Positions 1-11,541 are shown, numbered from the stretch's first letter. The stretch is 64,000 bases of DNA from Neocallimastix lanati (nom. inval.) (GCA_016946835.1 JACVTC010000082.1:176501-240500), one strand, 5' to 3'. Notes: generated from the letters alone by a model not told the origin. Numbers and translations: made by a program.

Positions 1-522
1 TATTCTACTAAAATTTTTCAATCTTAGTAGAACCTATCTACATAGAGTTTAGGGTTAGGATTTGCCGAAGGAGTAAATACAAATCCCATAAGTTAGGTTA
101 TGATGAACTTGCAAGGGTTAGATACTGGAGAAGCACACCAAGAAAAAATCCTTGAAAAATACTCAACAATATTCCCATTACACCTGAGGAGAGAGTTGAA
201 ATCAAGGGCGGTACACAAAAAAAGAAAGATTGAAATATTATTAAACATTAAATGTTTAGTAAATAATAACCACTAGATTAATTACATTTTTTTAATATTA
301 AATCAATAAAACTTTTAAAGAGGATTAAAAAAATTTAAAAATTTTATAGAAAAATAATAAGTAAAAATTAATATTTTATCAAACTATTAACTATTAGATT
401 AAAAATTATGATTATAGTTACATGTGTTGTGTTTACCTAGTAATCTTAGTTGGAAATTTTAATTTATAATAAAAAAAAAAAAAAAAAAAAAATTTTTTAA
501 ATATTTATTCAGTATAATAACA
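1..522. other. Decayed intergenic DNA with a coding-like patch
   Basis: No intact gene. Positions about 60-230 have less biased composition than their surroundings and read on + as a broken charged peptide (contains RYWRSTPRKN), interrupted by stops; I do not recognise it. The rest is AT-rich with a poly-A run at 471-490. Confidence 0.4.
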
Positions 523-564
523 CTAAGATGCCCATATTGAAAAATGCTTTGGTTCTGCTCAACA
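523..564 (+). pseudogene. Rep-like fragment, N-terminal part of Rep copy A
   Basis: On + this reads HIEKCFGSAQ, matching the stretch VERCFGSAQQ of the fuller Rep-like fossil at about 11.99 kb. It stops abruptly at 564, where an LTR begins with TGTTAACAG. The C-terminal half of the same Rep copy reappears at 9.69 kb, on the far side of the LTR element, so the simplest reading is a Rep gene fossil split by a retrotransposon insertion. Only about 14 codons are recognisable and the assignment depends on the later copy. Confidence 0.55.
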
Positions 565-811
565 TGTTAACAGTCTGGAATTTGTGGTTAATGATTATGT
601 CAACTTTTAATAAAGTTGACATAATAAAAACATATTAATATATGTTTTTATACTTAATGAATTACTCAAGAATTACTCAAAGTATAACTCTATGAGTTTA
701 CATGTATTTATATGAATAATATGTGGCTTATACATTTAATTTAATACAATACGTGTCAATACATTATAAATACATTTGACACTTATTTCATACATTTCAC
801 ATATTCTAACA
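565..811 (-). repeat. LTR of the outer copia-type element
   Basis: 247 bp with terminal TGTTA...TAACA inverted ends. The polypurine tract on - (811-820) abuts it, marking it as the 3' LTR of a minus-strand element. It contains a perfect inverted repeat, GTCAACTTTT/AAAGTTGAC, at about 599-620. A second copy begins at 9598 but is cut short by a poly-T run. Confidence 0.6.
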
Positions 812-1257
812 TTCCCCCTTAAACCTAATTATTCAGTGAAAGAATAAATTGGTTTACTGGTGAATATGTGTATATAAAACTATCCTATTCAATAATATTA
901 TACACTTGATACTATTAAATAATAAATTATTTCTTTTCAAACCTAACTTTTTAATTTTACATGAATAAAATAGTTTACATTATAATTAATTCCTTAATTA
1001 AATTTTAAATATTACAAAAATAATTTCTTAAATATATTTTTAATCTAATAATTTCCCCCTAAAACTAAATATTTAATATTATTACACCTTTAATAAGTAT
1101 TAGATATATCTATGTCATCTTTAATATAAAATAATTATATGGTTTAAATATACCATTTATATATGATGGAAACCTTTCTCTTGAAGGGTGATATTATACC
1201 ATCCAAAATATGTGAATACCGAATATCTCTTATATATTGGGAAATTACATCACTTTT

Positions 1258-1398
1258 AATTATAATCCGCTTTGTAGATTAGCGCTAACTTTTATATATA
1301 TTTTGCTTTGTAGTTTTAGCGATAACTGTTAAATATTGCTTTATAGATTAGCATTAACTATTAAAATATCGTTTTGTAGATAAACATTAACTATTATA
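1258..1398. repeat. About 35-bp tandem repeat, four imperfect units
   Basis: Units share the core GCTTTGTAGATTAGC-GNTAAC-T followed by an AT stretch. A single related unit (CGCTTTGTAGTTAAGCAGTAAC) occurs at about 7448, on the far side of the Ty3 insertion, supporting that both flanks belong to the same older element. Function unknown. Confidence 0.6.
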
Positions 1399-1645
1399 TA
1401 TATTTGATGTATTAAGTAAATTTTGTTTGGAGTATTAAAATTAAATTAATCTAATATTTTAATTGCGTTATTTTAGACATTTAAATTTATTAATAAATAA
1501 TATAAGTTCGTTCAATTTAATTAAGATTCCATATTTCAGTTAATTTTTCTTGTATGTTAATTTTACTACTTTTCCCTCTTAGGCTTCTATAATATGCAAA
1601 TGTATAATTTTGTCATTATAGCATCTTAAGAAATATTAGTCTTAT

Positions 1646-1901
1646 TGTAACGAAATCTTCAGTTAGTAAAATTAGAACTTTGGTTCAATGGTTAGTTATA
1701 CTGACCATGACCAATACTTCATGGGTTCGACTCACACCTCAACCCATTTTGCATTAATAATTATTTTAAATTTTATAATTAATAAAAAATATTTCTAATA
1801 AAACGAATTATTTATACAGATAGTGTAAACCTATTGAGTTTTCTTCTTTTGTGTGTTTCTATACCCCGTCCCGCCGTTACAATAGAAGCACCTCCGTTAC
1901 A
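1646..1901 (+). repeat. 5' LTR of the chromovirus
   Basis: 256 bp, TGTAAC...GTTACA, identical to the 3' LTR as far as I can read. It contains TGGTTCAATGG (1681-1691) and GGTTCGACTC (1724-1733), matches to the A and B boxes of tRNA-type pol III promoters at tRNA-like spacing; no convincing cloverleaf forms. Its last 30 bases hold two tandem copies of CCGTTACAATA-AAGCACCT that run into the interior. Confidence 0.93.
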
Positions 1902-2374
1902 ATAAAAGCACCTGCTAATCCAAGCCCTCAATACCTTTGCGCTATCCCGCAGACATTCTACCGCACTTTTAGGAATTCTACTTTCTTAATATCTTTTGGC
2001 AATCGTTGGGTTTCTACTTTTACTAATACCTACTCTTCCGGTTCTCTCTATCTTAATCTAATAATCTTTGAATAAATCTTTTTATCTACTATCTCTTTAA
2101 TACCGGACTTCTATATCTTTTAATCTCGGATTCTATCTCCTCCCAGACGAATAATTACTGCCTATTGATTCCTATTCAAATTATCACCTTGTCTGTTTTG
2201 AGTTACCCTCACTATTATATAATTCAATCCTTTGTATCTATTATATTACCGGATAATCCTAATCCTATGGTTGTTGAAATTAATTTTTATAACAAAAATT
2301 CTTGTACTACCCGATCATATAATTCAAATTAAACTTGTACTACCCTATTAAGATAAAACTTACATTACCTTAAC

Positions 2375-2421
<47 letters not shown>

Positions 2422-2680
2422 GATAATATTAAATTAATCTTGTATTACCTTAACCCTTCAAAATTAATTCTAATATTTACCCAACAAAATTAATTAATAA
2501 TTAGATAAATAATATTAAATTAATTTAATAAGAAAAAAATTTTTAATTTTTAGATAAATATTTTAGATTAATTTAGTGAATAAATCAATTAGTTCTAGAT
2601 AAATAAAAAAAAAAAAAAAAAAAAAAATTTTTTTTCATTTAATTTATTACAAAAATAATAAATTTTTTAAATTAGCTTAG

Positions 2681-2717
<37 letters not shown>

Positions 2718-3766
2718 ATAATAATAATAATATTAATAATTGTAATAATAATTTTTTATTTTTAATTATTTTAATAAATTACTTGCTTGAAATAATAGCA
2801 AGAAAAACCTGTTCAATTTTATTTTTTTTTATTTATTTATTTAAAAAGGCGTTTATACGAGCGAATAGAGCTCATATACAGAGTTAGAAGAATTATCTTC
2901 TTTAGTGTTGCACTCGACGAATAGATTTGGTTCTAGACTAGGTAAAACTCTATAAGAGAGCACCGTAGCCTATTATAAAGGAAAACGGTTCTAGGTTTGC
3001 AACAACTCTGGCGAATAAGGAGCTTACGTCACCGAAGGCGTAAGATTAAAATTATATAGTATTTTAAAATTTTATTTCGTGCTTACTCGCGGCACTAGTT
3101 ATAATAGTACTGACGGTTTTTTCTATAGTTGTGAGTCAATAGTACTATTCTATTTTATCAATTAATAATTTTATAATTAATATTATAATTTTATAATTAA
3201 GAAAACAAAGATTAAAATATAAATATAAGGTTTATACGACTTCCAAAGCGACAGAAGTTGGTCTCTGTTTTCGTAACATTTTAGTGTTCAGATACTATTG
3301 ATATAGGGGAAAATAATTTGTTTTATTCTTTTCAGCTAACAATAAGTTAGACATAATAAAGAATCTAACAATATTACTTCCTTTTGTCTATAAGACATTA
3401 ACAATCGATTTTATCTGCGTTATCACTAAAAGGCTAAAGGAACTTATCGTATAAAACTTTGATAGATTATATATTTAGTTGGTCCAATACTATATAATCT
3501 AGTTTATATTTCAGTAATTTTTGATAAATAATTATAAAATAGAAATATTTAATTATAAAATATTATAAAGTGTTATTAAAATTTTGTGTTCTTATCCATT
3601 AACCTTGGAAACCTACCAATAAACAACTTTTGAACTTTTGGAATCGCTACTACCTATCTAACTTTTGGATTATTGGAATCTCTACTACCACTTTGGGAAC
3701 TTCTGGATTCTACCGCCTATTCTTTATCTTTGAAAACTTATTCTACTCTACCTTATTTATTTCAAT
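1902..3766 (+). other. Long leader of the chromovirus
   Basis: About 1.9 kb between the 5' LTR and gag. No TGG-type tRNA primer-binding site follows the LTR; the first bases read ATAAAAGCACCTGC, so a self-priming mechanism, as known for Tf1-type chromoviruses, is possible (inference). It contains several poly-A runs (2381-2416, 2607-2627, 2684-2714) and a compositionally different block at 2848-3130 (CGAGCGAATAGAGC..., GTTCTAGACTAGG...), which looks like conserved transcribed leader rather than intergenic DNA. No ORF worth calling. Confidence 0.6.
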
Positions 3767-6211
3767 ATGGACAACTATAACCAAGAAAATCCTACCTTTA
3801 AGGACGGTTTTGCTGGTGATCGTCGATTCTTTAAAGGATTTCTAGCTAAAATGGAACTTATTTTTATGATTCAACCAGAAAGATTTGCAAACGATGAAGC
3901 TAAAGTAATCTATATCATTTCTCGTTTGTATGGAAACGCCATGAATTGGGCTGCTACCCTTATTGAAAACCAAGATCCTTGTCTCCTTAATTATAATCAA
4001 TTCATTGCTAGATTAAAATCAGTATTTGGAAGCTACGACTCTACCTTTATTGCCAACCAGAAATTAAGAACAATCAAACAAAAACGAATTGGTGAAGTCA
4101 GAAATTATATTTTAGAATTTAATAAATACGCCGATGAATCTTCTTGGAATGAAGAAGCCAAGATGGACGCCTTTCTTGCCGGTCTACATGACCATATTGC
4201 TACTAGAATTTTAGAAATGTTTCCTGGACCTCAAACCCTCTTTGCTATGCAAACAATTGCATCGAGAATCGATAATCGTATTTCTACTCACAGACAATTC
4301 TCCAATCTTCAAGGTCAAAATTCAAATAATAGTACTAATAATAAAAATAAAAAAGGCAAAAAATCATTCTTTTTCCAAAAGCAATTTAAATCCAAACCTC
4401 ATGGACCTCTATCTCAAGAAGAAAAAGAAAGAAGAAGAAGAGAAAATCTTTGTTTATATTGTGGATCCTCTGAACATTCTCTCGACAATTGTCCACTTAA
4501 AAATAAATATAAAAATAAAAATAAACCTTCATCAAGTAGCACTTATGTTTCTAATCCCGAATCAAAACCTATTTCTAGACCTAGAGTTTCTGACTCAAAT
4601 CTTCCTATTTACGAATTTTCTTTAAGTATTGATAATACAAATTCTACCGCTAAAATTCTTCTCGATACTGGTTCTCAAATCAATTTAATGGATATCTACT
4701 ATATTAAAGAAAATAATATCCCGTATTCAACCAAAACTAATTTCCCTAAGGTATCTGGCATCGGTGGAAAGCAAACTATTCTTGGAAAAACTCTTCCTAT
4801 TTCCATCACTTATAAAAATCACAAATGTAAAACTCAATTCTATGTGGTTGACCTTCCTTCTTATTGTGCTATTTTAGGTTTCGAATGGATTTCTACTCAC
4901 AATCCTGATATTGACTTCAAAAATAAAGTCTTAAGATTTAATTCCAATTATTGCGTTGAAAATTGTTTAATCATCCCTAACTCCTTTACTTCTTATGTTC
5001 CTTTAAATACTACTAAACAAAATGACAAAAATGAAAATGAAGAAATCAATAATAAAATAAGCAAATCATTACCAAAAAAATTACTTCCATTTATAGACAC
5101 TTTCAGTGAAATATACACTAATGAATCACCTCCTTATTGTCCTTTTGATAGCGAGATTAAACCCAAACAAAATGAAAAACTTCATTATGACCCAATCTAC
5201 CCCTTAACTGTAAAAGAACCTCTAGCTTCGAAGAAATATATTAAAGAAAATGAAGACAAAAAATTTATTAGAAAATCTAAATCTCCAGATGCTGCTTCTG
5301 TTTTATTTGTTCCCAAGAAAGACATAAATGACCTCTTCCGTATTCATAAACCACCCTCCGATTTTTTTTCCGATAAAGATTCTCAATTCACTTCAAAATT
5401 TTGGTCAGCTATTTGTAAATCCTTCAATATCACAACGAAACTTGCTTCTCCCTTCCATCACCAAACCAATGGTTTAACGGAGAGGGTGAACTCCGTTATT
5501 GAACAATACTTAAGATGTTATTCAAACTTTAAAGGTTCTGATTGGTATAATTTTTTATTCCTAGCAGAATTCAGTTATAATAATTCAATTCAAGAATCAA
5601 TTAAGCACTCACCTTTTTATGCAAACTATGGATATAATCCAAGATATTCACCATCAATTCCAAACAGTACAGATGTTCCTAGAGCTGATGAATTTACAAA
5701 AGACCTTTCAGAATTATTCAAAACACTTAATGGAAATTTACAACAAGCAAGAAAAAAGCAAGAAGAATTCGCAAACAAACATCGTATTGAAGCTCCAAAT
5801 TTTAAACCTGGTGATAAAGTGTGGATTAATAGTTCACTTATAATCCATAATGGAAATAAAAAACTTAAACCTAGAAAACTTGGTCCATATAAAATCATTA
5901 AGAAAATTTCTCCCGTTTCATATAAGTTAGACTTACCAAAAGAAATCAGAATCCATCCTGTAATACATGTTTCTGAACTTGAACCATTTTATGAAGATCA
6001 CTTTGGACGAAAGAAAGAACCACCACCACCGATAATTATTGACAATGAAGAAGAATACGAAGTTGAAAAAATTCTTGATAAAAGGAAACATTATGGCAAA
6101 ACCCAATATCTTATTAAATGGAAAGGTTATCCTTTATCTGAAGCATCTTGGGAACCCGAAGAAAATTTAAATTGCTCTAAACTCTTAAAAGAATTTAACA
6201 AAAATAACTAA
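3767..6211 (+). CDS. Gag-protease-(deleted pol)-integrase C-half-chromodomain polyprotein
   Basis: 814 residues, single open frame. Residues about 20-185 are a retrotransposon gag domain. A CCHC zinc knuckle ([14 protein letters not shown]) is at about 229-242. An aspartic protease with LLDTGSQ is at about 298-304, followed by the LGFEWI / NPDIDF block. The start of RT ([20 protein letters not shown]) lies at about 500-519; the chain then jumps directly into the second half of integrase ([12 protein letters not shown], about 535-546; the E of the DDE triad in TNGLTERVN at 572). A GPY/F module ([21 protein letters not shown]) is at about 704-724 and a C-terminal chromodomain ([20 protein letters not shown]) at 764-814. 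Missing: RT palm with YxDD, RNase H, integrase HHCC and first catalytic D. The junction preserves frame. Gag and chromodomain look intact, so it could still make particles and target chromatin. Confidence 0.92.
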   Translation: MDNYNQENPTFKDGFAGDRRFFKGFLAKMELIFMIQPERFANDEAKVIYIISRLYGNAMNWAATLIENQDPCLLNYNQFIARLKSVFGSYDSTFIANQKLRTIKQKRIGEVRNYILEFNKYADESSWNEEAKMDAFLAGLHDHIATRILEMFPGPQTLFAMQTIASRIDNRISTHRQFSNLQGQNSNNSTNNKNKKGKKSFFFQKQFKSKPHGPLSQEEKERRRRENLCLYCGSSEHSLDNCPLKNKYKNKNKPSSSSTYVSNPESKPISRPRVSDSNLPIYEFSLSIDNTNSTAKILLDTGSQINLMDIYYIKENNIPYSTKTNFPKVSGIGGKQTILGKTLPISITYKNHKCKTQFYVVDLPSYCAILGFEWISTHNPDIDFKNKVLRFNSNYCVENCLIIPNSFTSYVPLNTTKQNDKNENEEINNKISKSLPKKLLPFIDTFSEIYTNESPPYCPFDSEIKPKQNEKLHYDPIYPLTVKEPLASKKYIKENEDKKFIRKSKSPDAASVLFVPKKDINDLFRIHKPPSDFFSDKDSQFTSKFWSAICKSFNITTKLASPFHHQTNGLTERVNSVIEQYLRCYSNFKGSDWYNFLFLAEFSYNNSIQESIKHSPFYANYGYNPRYSPSIPNSTDVPRADEFTKDLSELFKTLNGNLQQARKKQEEFANKHRIEAPNFKPGDKVWINSSLIIHNGNKKLKPRKLGPYKIIKKISPVSYKLDLPKEIRIHPVIHVSELEPFYEDHFGRKKEPPPPIIIDNEEEYEVEKILDKRKHYGKTQYLIKWKGYPLSEASWEPEENLNCSKLLKEFNKNN

Positions 6212-6521
6212 AATTAAAACTTGAAAATGAATCTTTACTTTATTAATATCAAACTTATATTAATTTATTAATATCAATATTACTAAATATTATTTTATAT
6301 TATTAAATATTATTAATATTCATGTATTCTTATTATATATTATATTCATGTAACTTTATTAATATCATGTAATTTTATTCAAAAAAGTTCGTACTATAAA
6401 ATGGTTAATTAATTATTTTTATTTTATTATATTTTATTTTATTTTAATTTAGTTTAGTTTAGTTTAGTTTGCTTAATTTTAGTATAAGTTATGCCTAACT
6501 GTTAGATTCGTCTGGTATCCG

Positions 6522-6539
6522 AATCCTGGAGGCGGACCA
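6522..6539 (+). other. Polypurine tract of the chromovirus
   Basis: GGAGGCGGA directly upstream of the 3' LTR start at 6540, the position where plus-strand priming occurs in LTR retrotransposons. Confidence 0.6.
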
Positions 6540-6795
6540 TGTAACGAAATCTTCAGTTAGTAAAATTAGAACTTTGGTTCAATGGTTAGTTATACTGACC
6601 ATGACCAATACTTCATGGGTTCGACTCACACCTCAACCCATTTTGCATTAATAATTATTTTAAATTTTATAATTAATAAAAAATATTTCTAATAAAACGA
6701 ATTATTTATACAGATAGTGTAAACCTATTGAGTTTTCTTCTTTTGTGTGTTTCTATACCCCGTCCCGCCGTTACAATAGAAGCACCTCCGTTACA
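6540..6795 (+). repeat. 3' LTR of the chromovirus
   Basis: 256-bp copy of 1646-1901, followed by the target duplication CTTAT at 6796-6800. Confidence 0.93.
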
Positions 6796-7852
6796 CTTAT
6801 CATGTATTGAATTTTTAACTATTTCTTGAATATTTCAATTTTCTTATTTTTACTTGGATAATATCTTTATATGTTGAAGATAATTAACTAGAATTTGATA
6901 TACGTTTTTCTGGTCAATTGTATATAAATTTAAATTTTCAGTAAACCATTATTCCCCCTCAAATCTAAATATTTTGAAATAAATATATAGATTTGTAAAT
7001 GAAAATTATAAATTGTTTATAATAGTTCTTTGAATAATTGCATCATACAATTAATGAAAGTATTCTAAATAATATAAAGTATAAAAATCAATTTAATTTT
7101 ATATTTTAAACATGAAATATCCGCTAGATTAATTGGAAGTTAAGTATCAATGGCGGCTAAAACTCACTATTTTAAGTGGTAATATGAGGTGTCTAATATA
7201 TATGAGATGTATCCCATTCAATGAAGGTCTTACACCATCTATATAATTATTATCTATGATTTAGCTCATTTCACGCTAAGTTAAATCATGATATTATATT
7301 AAATTTAAATGAAAATACCTATTTCACGCTAGGTAATCAATTATTATAATTATTGTAGAATATGCTCATTTCACGCTAAGCAATTCTATTTAATTTTATG
7401 AAGATGTACTTGTTTTAATGTTTATTAGTTACTTTGTGACATCCTCCTTTCGTATATCCGCTTTGTAGTTAAGCAGTAACTATTTAAGATATATTCGGAT
7501 AAAATAAAGTATACGTTTTTCACTATTTAATAATATACTATATATTTGTGCAATATTTTGGGAGAATAATTAACCTCAAGTTAAATATAATTTCTTTCAT
7601 TTATAAGTAATTTCTTATATATTAATTCTATGTTGATTAAAAATAAATGTTGTATATTCTTCTATTATTTAGAAATGTAAGAATATTTTAATGTGTGCGT
7701 GTGTGATTAACTTCTATATAAGAAAGATATATGTTATTGTACATTTTCAAACATGATATTTACATATTCTATGTTTCTTTTCTTTTCTCTGTCCACATAT
7801 ATTTTATAGTTTTGATTATTGAATTAAATATATGGAAATTTAAATGGATATT
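6796..7852. repeat. Interior of the outer element, with direct repeats
   Basis: No gene. Three imperfect units containing ATTTCACGCTAAG/ATTTCACGCTAGG occur at about 7264, 7320 and 7367 (spacing about 50 bp). ATTCCCCCTCAAATC at 6951 resembles the CCCCCT motifs at 812 and 1054, i.e. polypurine-type sequence on -. A CGCTTTGTAG unit lies at 7448. Confidence 0.5.
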
Positions 7853-8614
7853 TTATAAAGTGACATAAGGAGTAATTCTTTGAAAAGTTGTTGAAAATTC
7901 TAAAATAAAATATGTAATTGGTAAATCAAAGTGGATGTTATCATAATAAATATACTTAAGAAAGAAAAAATGTGTAAAATTATTAACACCACCATCATCA
8001 ATCAATGTATATAATTCAAAATCTACACCTGAATTAGAAACTTTTAAGAAACTTATTAGTAATATTGAATGCATTTTCAGATCTCAAACTTATTAAGAGG
8101 GGTGAGCAAAGAGAATCTATAAAATGTTACTTCATCATAGAAATCATAAGTAATATTAAATGGTACGCCCTCTCCAACAATATTCAGGAAGAGTTTCTTC
8201 GATGAAATTATACCAATCAGACTTATTAGGATTTGGAAACAAAATCCCATGTATCATAACCTGAAAAATGAATTCTAACGGTATTCCATCCATTCTCGGG
8301 ATAAAATGCATAGTTAATGTTGAGTCTGTAGCTACCTTAAAGTTAAACACCAAACTCCTCTAAATGAATTCTTTTTCGGAATAAATAATTTCTTTATTTT
8401 TTATTTTTTTCATCTGTAATTTTCATTTTCTCATAACTGTTCCAACTTCTATTAACATATCTTGATATTTATCGAAAGATTTCATTTCAGCAATTAAAAT
8501 ATCGCTAGCAGGCACAGTTATTCCAGATTTCCCTTTATAGTGGCTCATTGCATCAGCAATATCTGATATAATTGTTAGATTAGACGGATCTGCATCAATA
8601 AAAATATCACACAA
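7853..8614 (-). pseudogene. Unrecognised decayed coding fragments
   Basis: Three consecutive minus-strand open stretches (8614-8423, 8353-8156, 8074-7853) have ordinary protein composition, e.g. ITVPASDILIAEMKSFDKYQ and NKSDWYNFIEETLPEYCW, and are separated by frameshifts. They lie inside the outer LTR element and on the same strand as it, so they may be remnants of its gag or another protein; I cannot assign a family. Confidence 0.35.
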
Positions 8615-9597
8615 TTTTTTTTATAATTTCTTTGGTATATATTATCGAACCAGAGACTTTGGATTCAGAAAGAATGTAAAATATAAAACAGAATGAAAAT
8701 GGGGAAAGTTTTTATATTAAAAAGAGGTAGTAGTTTGAGTTTTATAGAGCCACTAGTTCCTTTCCTCTTAGCTTGTCTTTCTACATTTATTGCCCAAACT
8801 GTTTTAAGGAATATTATTATTTTTCCTTAATCTCATTATTAATAGTGATATTATTCACAATAAGCTTAGTTTTTTTTTTTTTTTTTTTTTTATTTTAGTA
8901 GGTAAAATGAATGGAAGTTATAATTGTTAAATTTGCTTAATGAAGCAAATATATGTGAATTATTGAAATTTAAATCATTCGTGTTTGTTTACATTGTTTA
9001 CTTTCATAATTTAAAATCATTGTTTATTTCTAAAATTAAAATTACAATAACTGTTTTTAAAATTAAATTGTTAAACATAAATTATTTTACTTATTTTAAA
9101 ATTCTAAATTGGTTATTTATTTTTTTTTTTTTTGATAATAATGATTATCTTCAATATCGTAGAATTTTAATTTTATAACTATATTTCTCATCCTATAAAA
9201 TTAAATTAATTTTAAATTTTATTTAAATTCGAAATTTTGAATTTAAATTATTATTGAATGTAACTTAATTCACATTCGGAATTTAAATTTCATTTATAAT
9301 TCAATTAAATAAATGGAAAATTTATTTAATTTTATCTAGATATTTGATATTTTTATAATTCTCAGTTTTCAATTAATATTGTAATTTAAATTTCAATTTT
9401 GAAATTTCAAGATCCCAATTTCAGATCTCAAAAGTATTTTCATATAGTAGAAATAAGAATTAAATTAAATCTTGATTTGTAAGGATTAGAATTTTCTATA
9501 ATTTTTTCTTTTTTGATAAAGTTTTGTCCGGCTTAGGAATTCTCTTTTCAGAGAATCCCTTTGAGAGTCACTGAGAGTCCATTGAGACTCTTAATCT
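8615..9597. other. Decayed interior of the outer element
   Basis: No intact gene. A coding-like + patch at about 8725-8815 reads SFIEPLVPFLLACLSTFIAQ, which looks like a hydrophobic membrane segment but is only about 35 codons. Poly-T runs at 8871-8891 and 9119-9132. At 9533-9561 GGAATTCTCTTTTCAGAGAATCC forms a near-perfect hairpin, followed by repeated GAGAGTC / GAGACTC motifs next to the second LTR, a position equivalent to the leader of the minus-strand element. Confidence 0.4.
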
Positions 9598-9647
9598 GTT
9601 AACAGTCTTGAATTTGTGGTTAATGATTATGTCAACTTTATTAATAT

Positions 9648-9690
<43 letters not shown>
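9598..9690 (-). repeat. Truncated second LTR of the outer copia-type element
   Basis: 9598-9652 matches 565-660 with a small internal deletion (TGTTAACAGTCTTGAATTTG...), then degenerates into poly-T up to 9689. Downstream DNA resumes Rep-like coding sequence. Confidence 0.55.
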
Positions 9691-10111
9691 ACGAAATTTA
9701 AGTAACAATAGGAATGAGTTTTATGTCCCGTGTGTTGTTTCTGTTGAATCTCCTCCTGATGTTGCTGTCTTTGATGATTTTAGGGCTGGTGTTATGAAAC
9801 CTGAAGAATTTATCAATTTCATTGATTATAACTTAAAATATATTAATGGTGGTAGTGTTTAAGAATAATTATAAATTAATTTATTTTTTTTTTACTTCAG
9901 TTCAACGTTTATCTTCAATTTATAGAAATGTTGAAGATTATGTAAGATGTGAAACAATGGGAAAGAAGAATAAATGTAGTTAATATGTATTCTCCTGAAA
10001 GAGTTCACATAGGTAGATAGACTTCCAGTTGGTTACAGAACCTAGTTTTAATGATTTTGAAAACTATGAAATCACTGCTGATAGCAGTGATAATACACGA
10101 GTTATTATAAA
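9691..10111 (+). pseudogene. Rep copy A, C-terminal (superfamily 3 helicase) part
   Basis: On + a helicase Walker B (VAVFDDFRAG) is followed by MKPEEFINFIDY, then a frame break at 9858 with a poly-T run, then TSVQRLSSIYRNVEDYVR (about 9893) and a terminal segment ending at a stop near 10111. Collinear with the better preserved copy at 11.7-12.7 kb but clearly diverged from it. In CRESS-DNA virus Reps, Walker B, the following acidic-to-aromatic stretch and motif C (TSxxx) occur in this order. The N-terminal part of this copy is at 523-564, beyond the inserted LTR element. Several stops; not expressed as a full protein. Confidence 0.7.
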
Positions 10112-10219
10112 TTAGTTATTTTTTTTTTTTATTTATTTATTCTTTATTTTATTACATGTAATAAATTAAAAATATAAATAAAGTTTTTTTTTTCTTTTTT
10201 TTTTTTTTAAATATTATTA

Positions 10220-10408
10220 TGTTTGTGTTGCCGCTTCTGTGTTATTATTTGTTTTATCTAAATCCAATTTCATTAGCTATGGCTGGTCCAACGTTTGTTA
10301 CAGTTTCCAATTTTAGCTAAATTGTTTTCTGTTGGGGTATAATCAGCAGAAATATTCTTTAAATGAATAAGTATATTTTTTTGATCCATACAATAGCACT
10401 TTGCTGAA

Positions 10409-10459
<51 letters not shown>

Positions 10460-11488
10460 TTTCATTCTTTTACCTGGCATATGTAGTTAGCTTGGTTTTT
10501 ATATGCATCTGCCCCTGTACCAGTGACACTACCCCATACCTTAAATAAACAACCTGAAGTTAAATTCTTTTTATAGTTAACACTTTTGTGTAATTCCTGT
10601 TGTACTATTTAAGGCTTTAGCAAATTTATACCCGAAAAAAAAAACCCTACTCATTAAACATTTGGATTTATGAATAAACTTGTGTGTTAATGATGCCCCT
10701 GGTTGTCATCTGTAGGTGTGTTTTTTTTTTTTTTTTTTTTTTAATAATTTTACAATACATATTAAATGGATATGATTCAGAGGGTTATATTTGTATATCA
10801 TCTATTACTTTTTGAACTAGAATCAGCTACAATTACTCCAGTTGTAGCTCCTATTGAATCTTTGCCTTGAACCTTCTTTTAATCCATTATAAATTGAATG
10901 GCGTGGGTCCTGATATATAGAGCTAAATGGTTTAAAAACATTAGTAGCATTTTCATAATAATTATTTGTTACTGAATATTCAGTAGTATCGTTATATACG
11001 ATATCATATATTACTAAATTCATATCATATGTTGTTGGATTCATTATTTCATATTGATAAATAAATTTATTAAAATAAACTTCTTGTATGTCACTTAAAA
11101 TAATAAATAGAATTAGCAGCAGCTGTCGTTCCTGGCTCTGCTATTCATGGTGTGCTTACTGTTTTTAGCATCAGTAGGTCAATATTTCCAACATTTGATG
11201 ATAAAATATATATTGTTTTTAACATCTCCATATCCATTTACATTTATTAACTTCAACTGATGACGTTAATTGCAGTTGATTAGTAATTACATCTCTAAAT
11301 GAAGGATATCCTCATTTAAAAGATCAATTAATCTTTTTGTTGTTGTTGTTTAGATACTCTTTGTTTAGCATATGATCTAATAAACTTTTCTTTATCAATC
11401 TGAACATTAATTGATTTACCATATTTTCTTTTTCTAAAATACTTTTTCTTTTGAACTTTCTTTAATTTTGTTTCGCTAAATTTCTTCT

Positions 11489-11541
<53 letters not shown>

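Larger units (their letters stand above)
1646..6795 (+). mobile_element. Ty3/gypsy chromovirus, young non-autonomous deletion derivative
   Basis: Two 256-bp LTRs (1646-1901 and 6540-6795) appear identical base for base, begin TGTAAC and end GTTACA, and are flanked by the perfect 5-bp direct repeat CTTAT at 1641-1645 and 6796-6800. Between them is a long leader (1902-3766), one ORF (3767-6211) and a purine-rich tract before the 3' LTR. The element is complete at its ends and recently inserted, yet its ORF lacks RT, RNase H and the first part of integrase, so any movement must rely on enzymes supplied by a full-length relative. It interrupts the older minus-strand copia-type element. Confidence 0.93.
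565..9652 (-). mobile_element. Copia-type LTR element (minus strand), degraded and nested
   Basis: A first LTR lies at 565-811 and a truncated related LTR at 9598-about 9652, both starting TGTTAACAGTC on + and sharing the following 40 bases nearly identically. Next to the first LTR, the minus strand shows a polypurine tract (AAGGGGGAA) immediately before an LTR start TGTTAGAATATG, the usual copia arrangement, so the element points leftward. Its interior has no intact pol; only scattered coding-like fragments survive (7853-8614). The Ty3 element at 1646-6795 sits inside it. The class is inferred from LTR termini and PPT, not from a conserved RT. Confidence 0.55.

Noticed and set aside
1646-1760. 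Functional tRNA gene in the LTR
   Set aside because: A and B boxes match, but acceptor and T stems do not pair.
1851-2075. 74-codon open frame after the 5' LTR
   Set aside because: It starts inside the LTR and runs into the leader; its composition is not protein-like and it has no homology I recognise.
8924-9178. Plus-strand 84-codon open frame
   Set aside because: Phe/Ile/Lys-rich AT-composition artefact containing a T-run; no motif.
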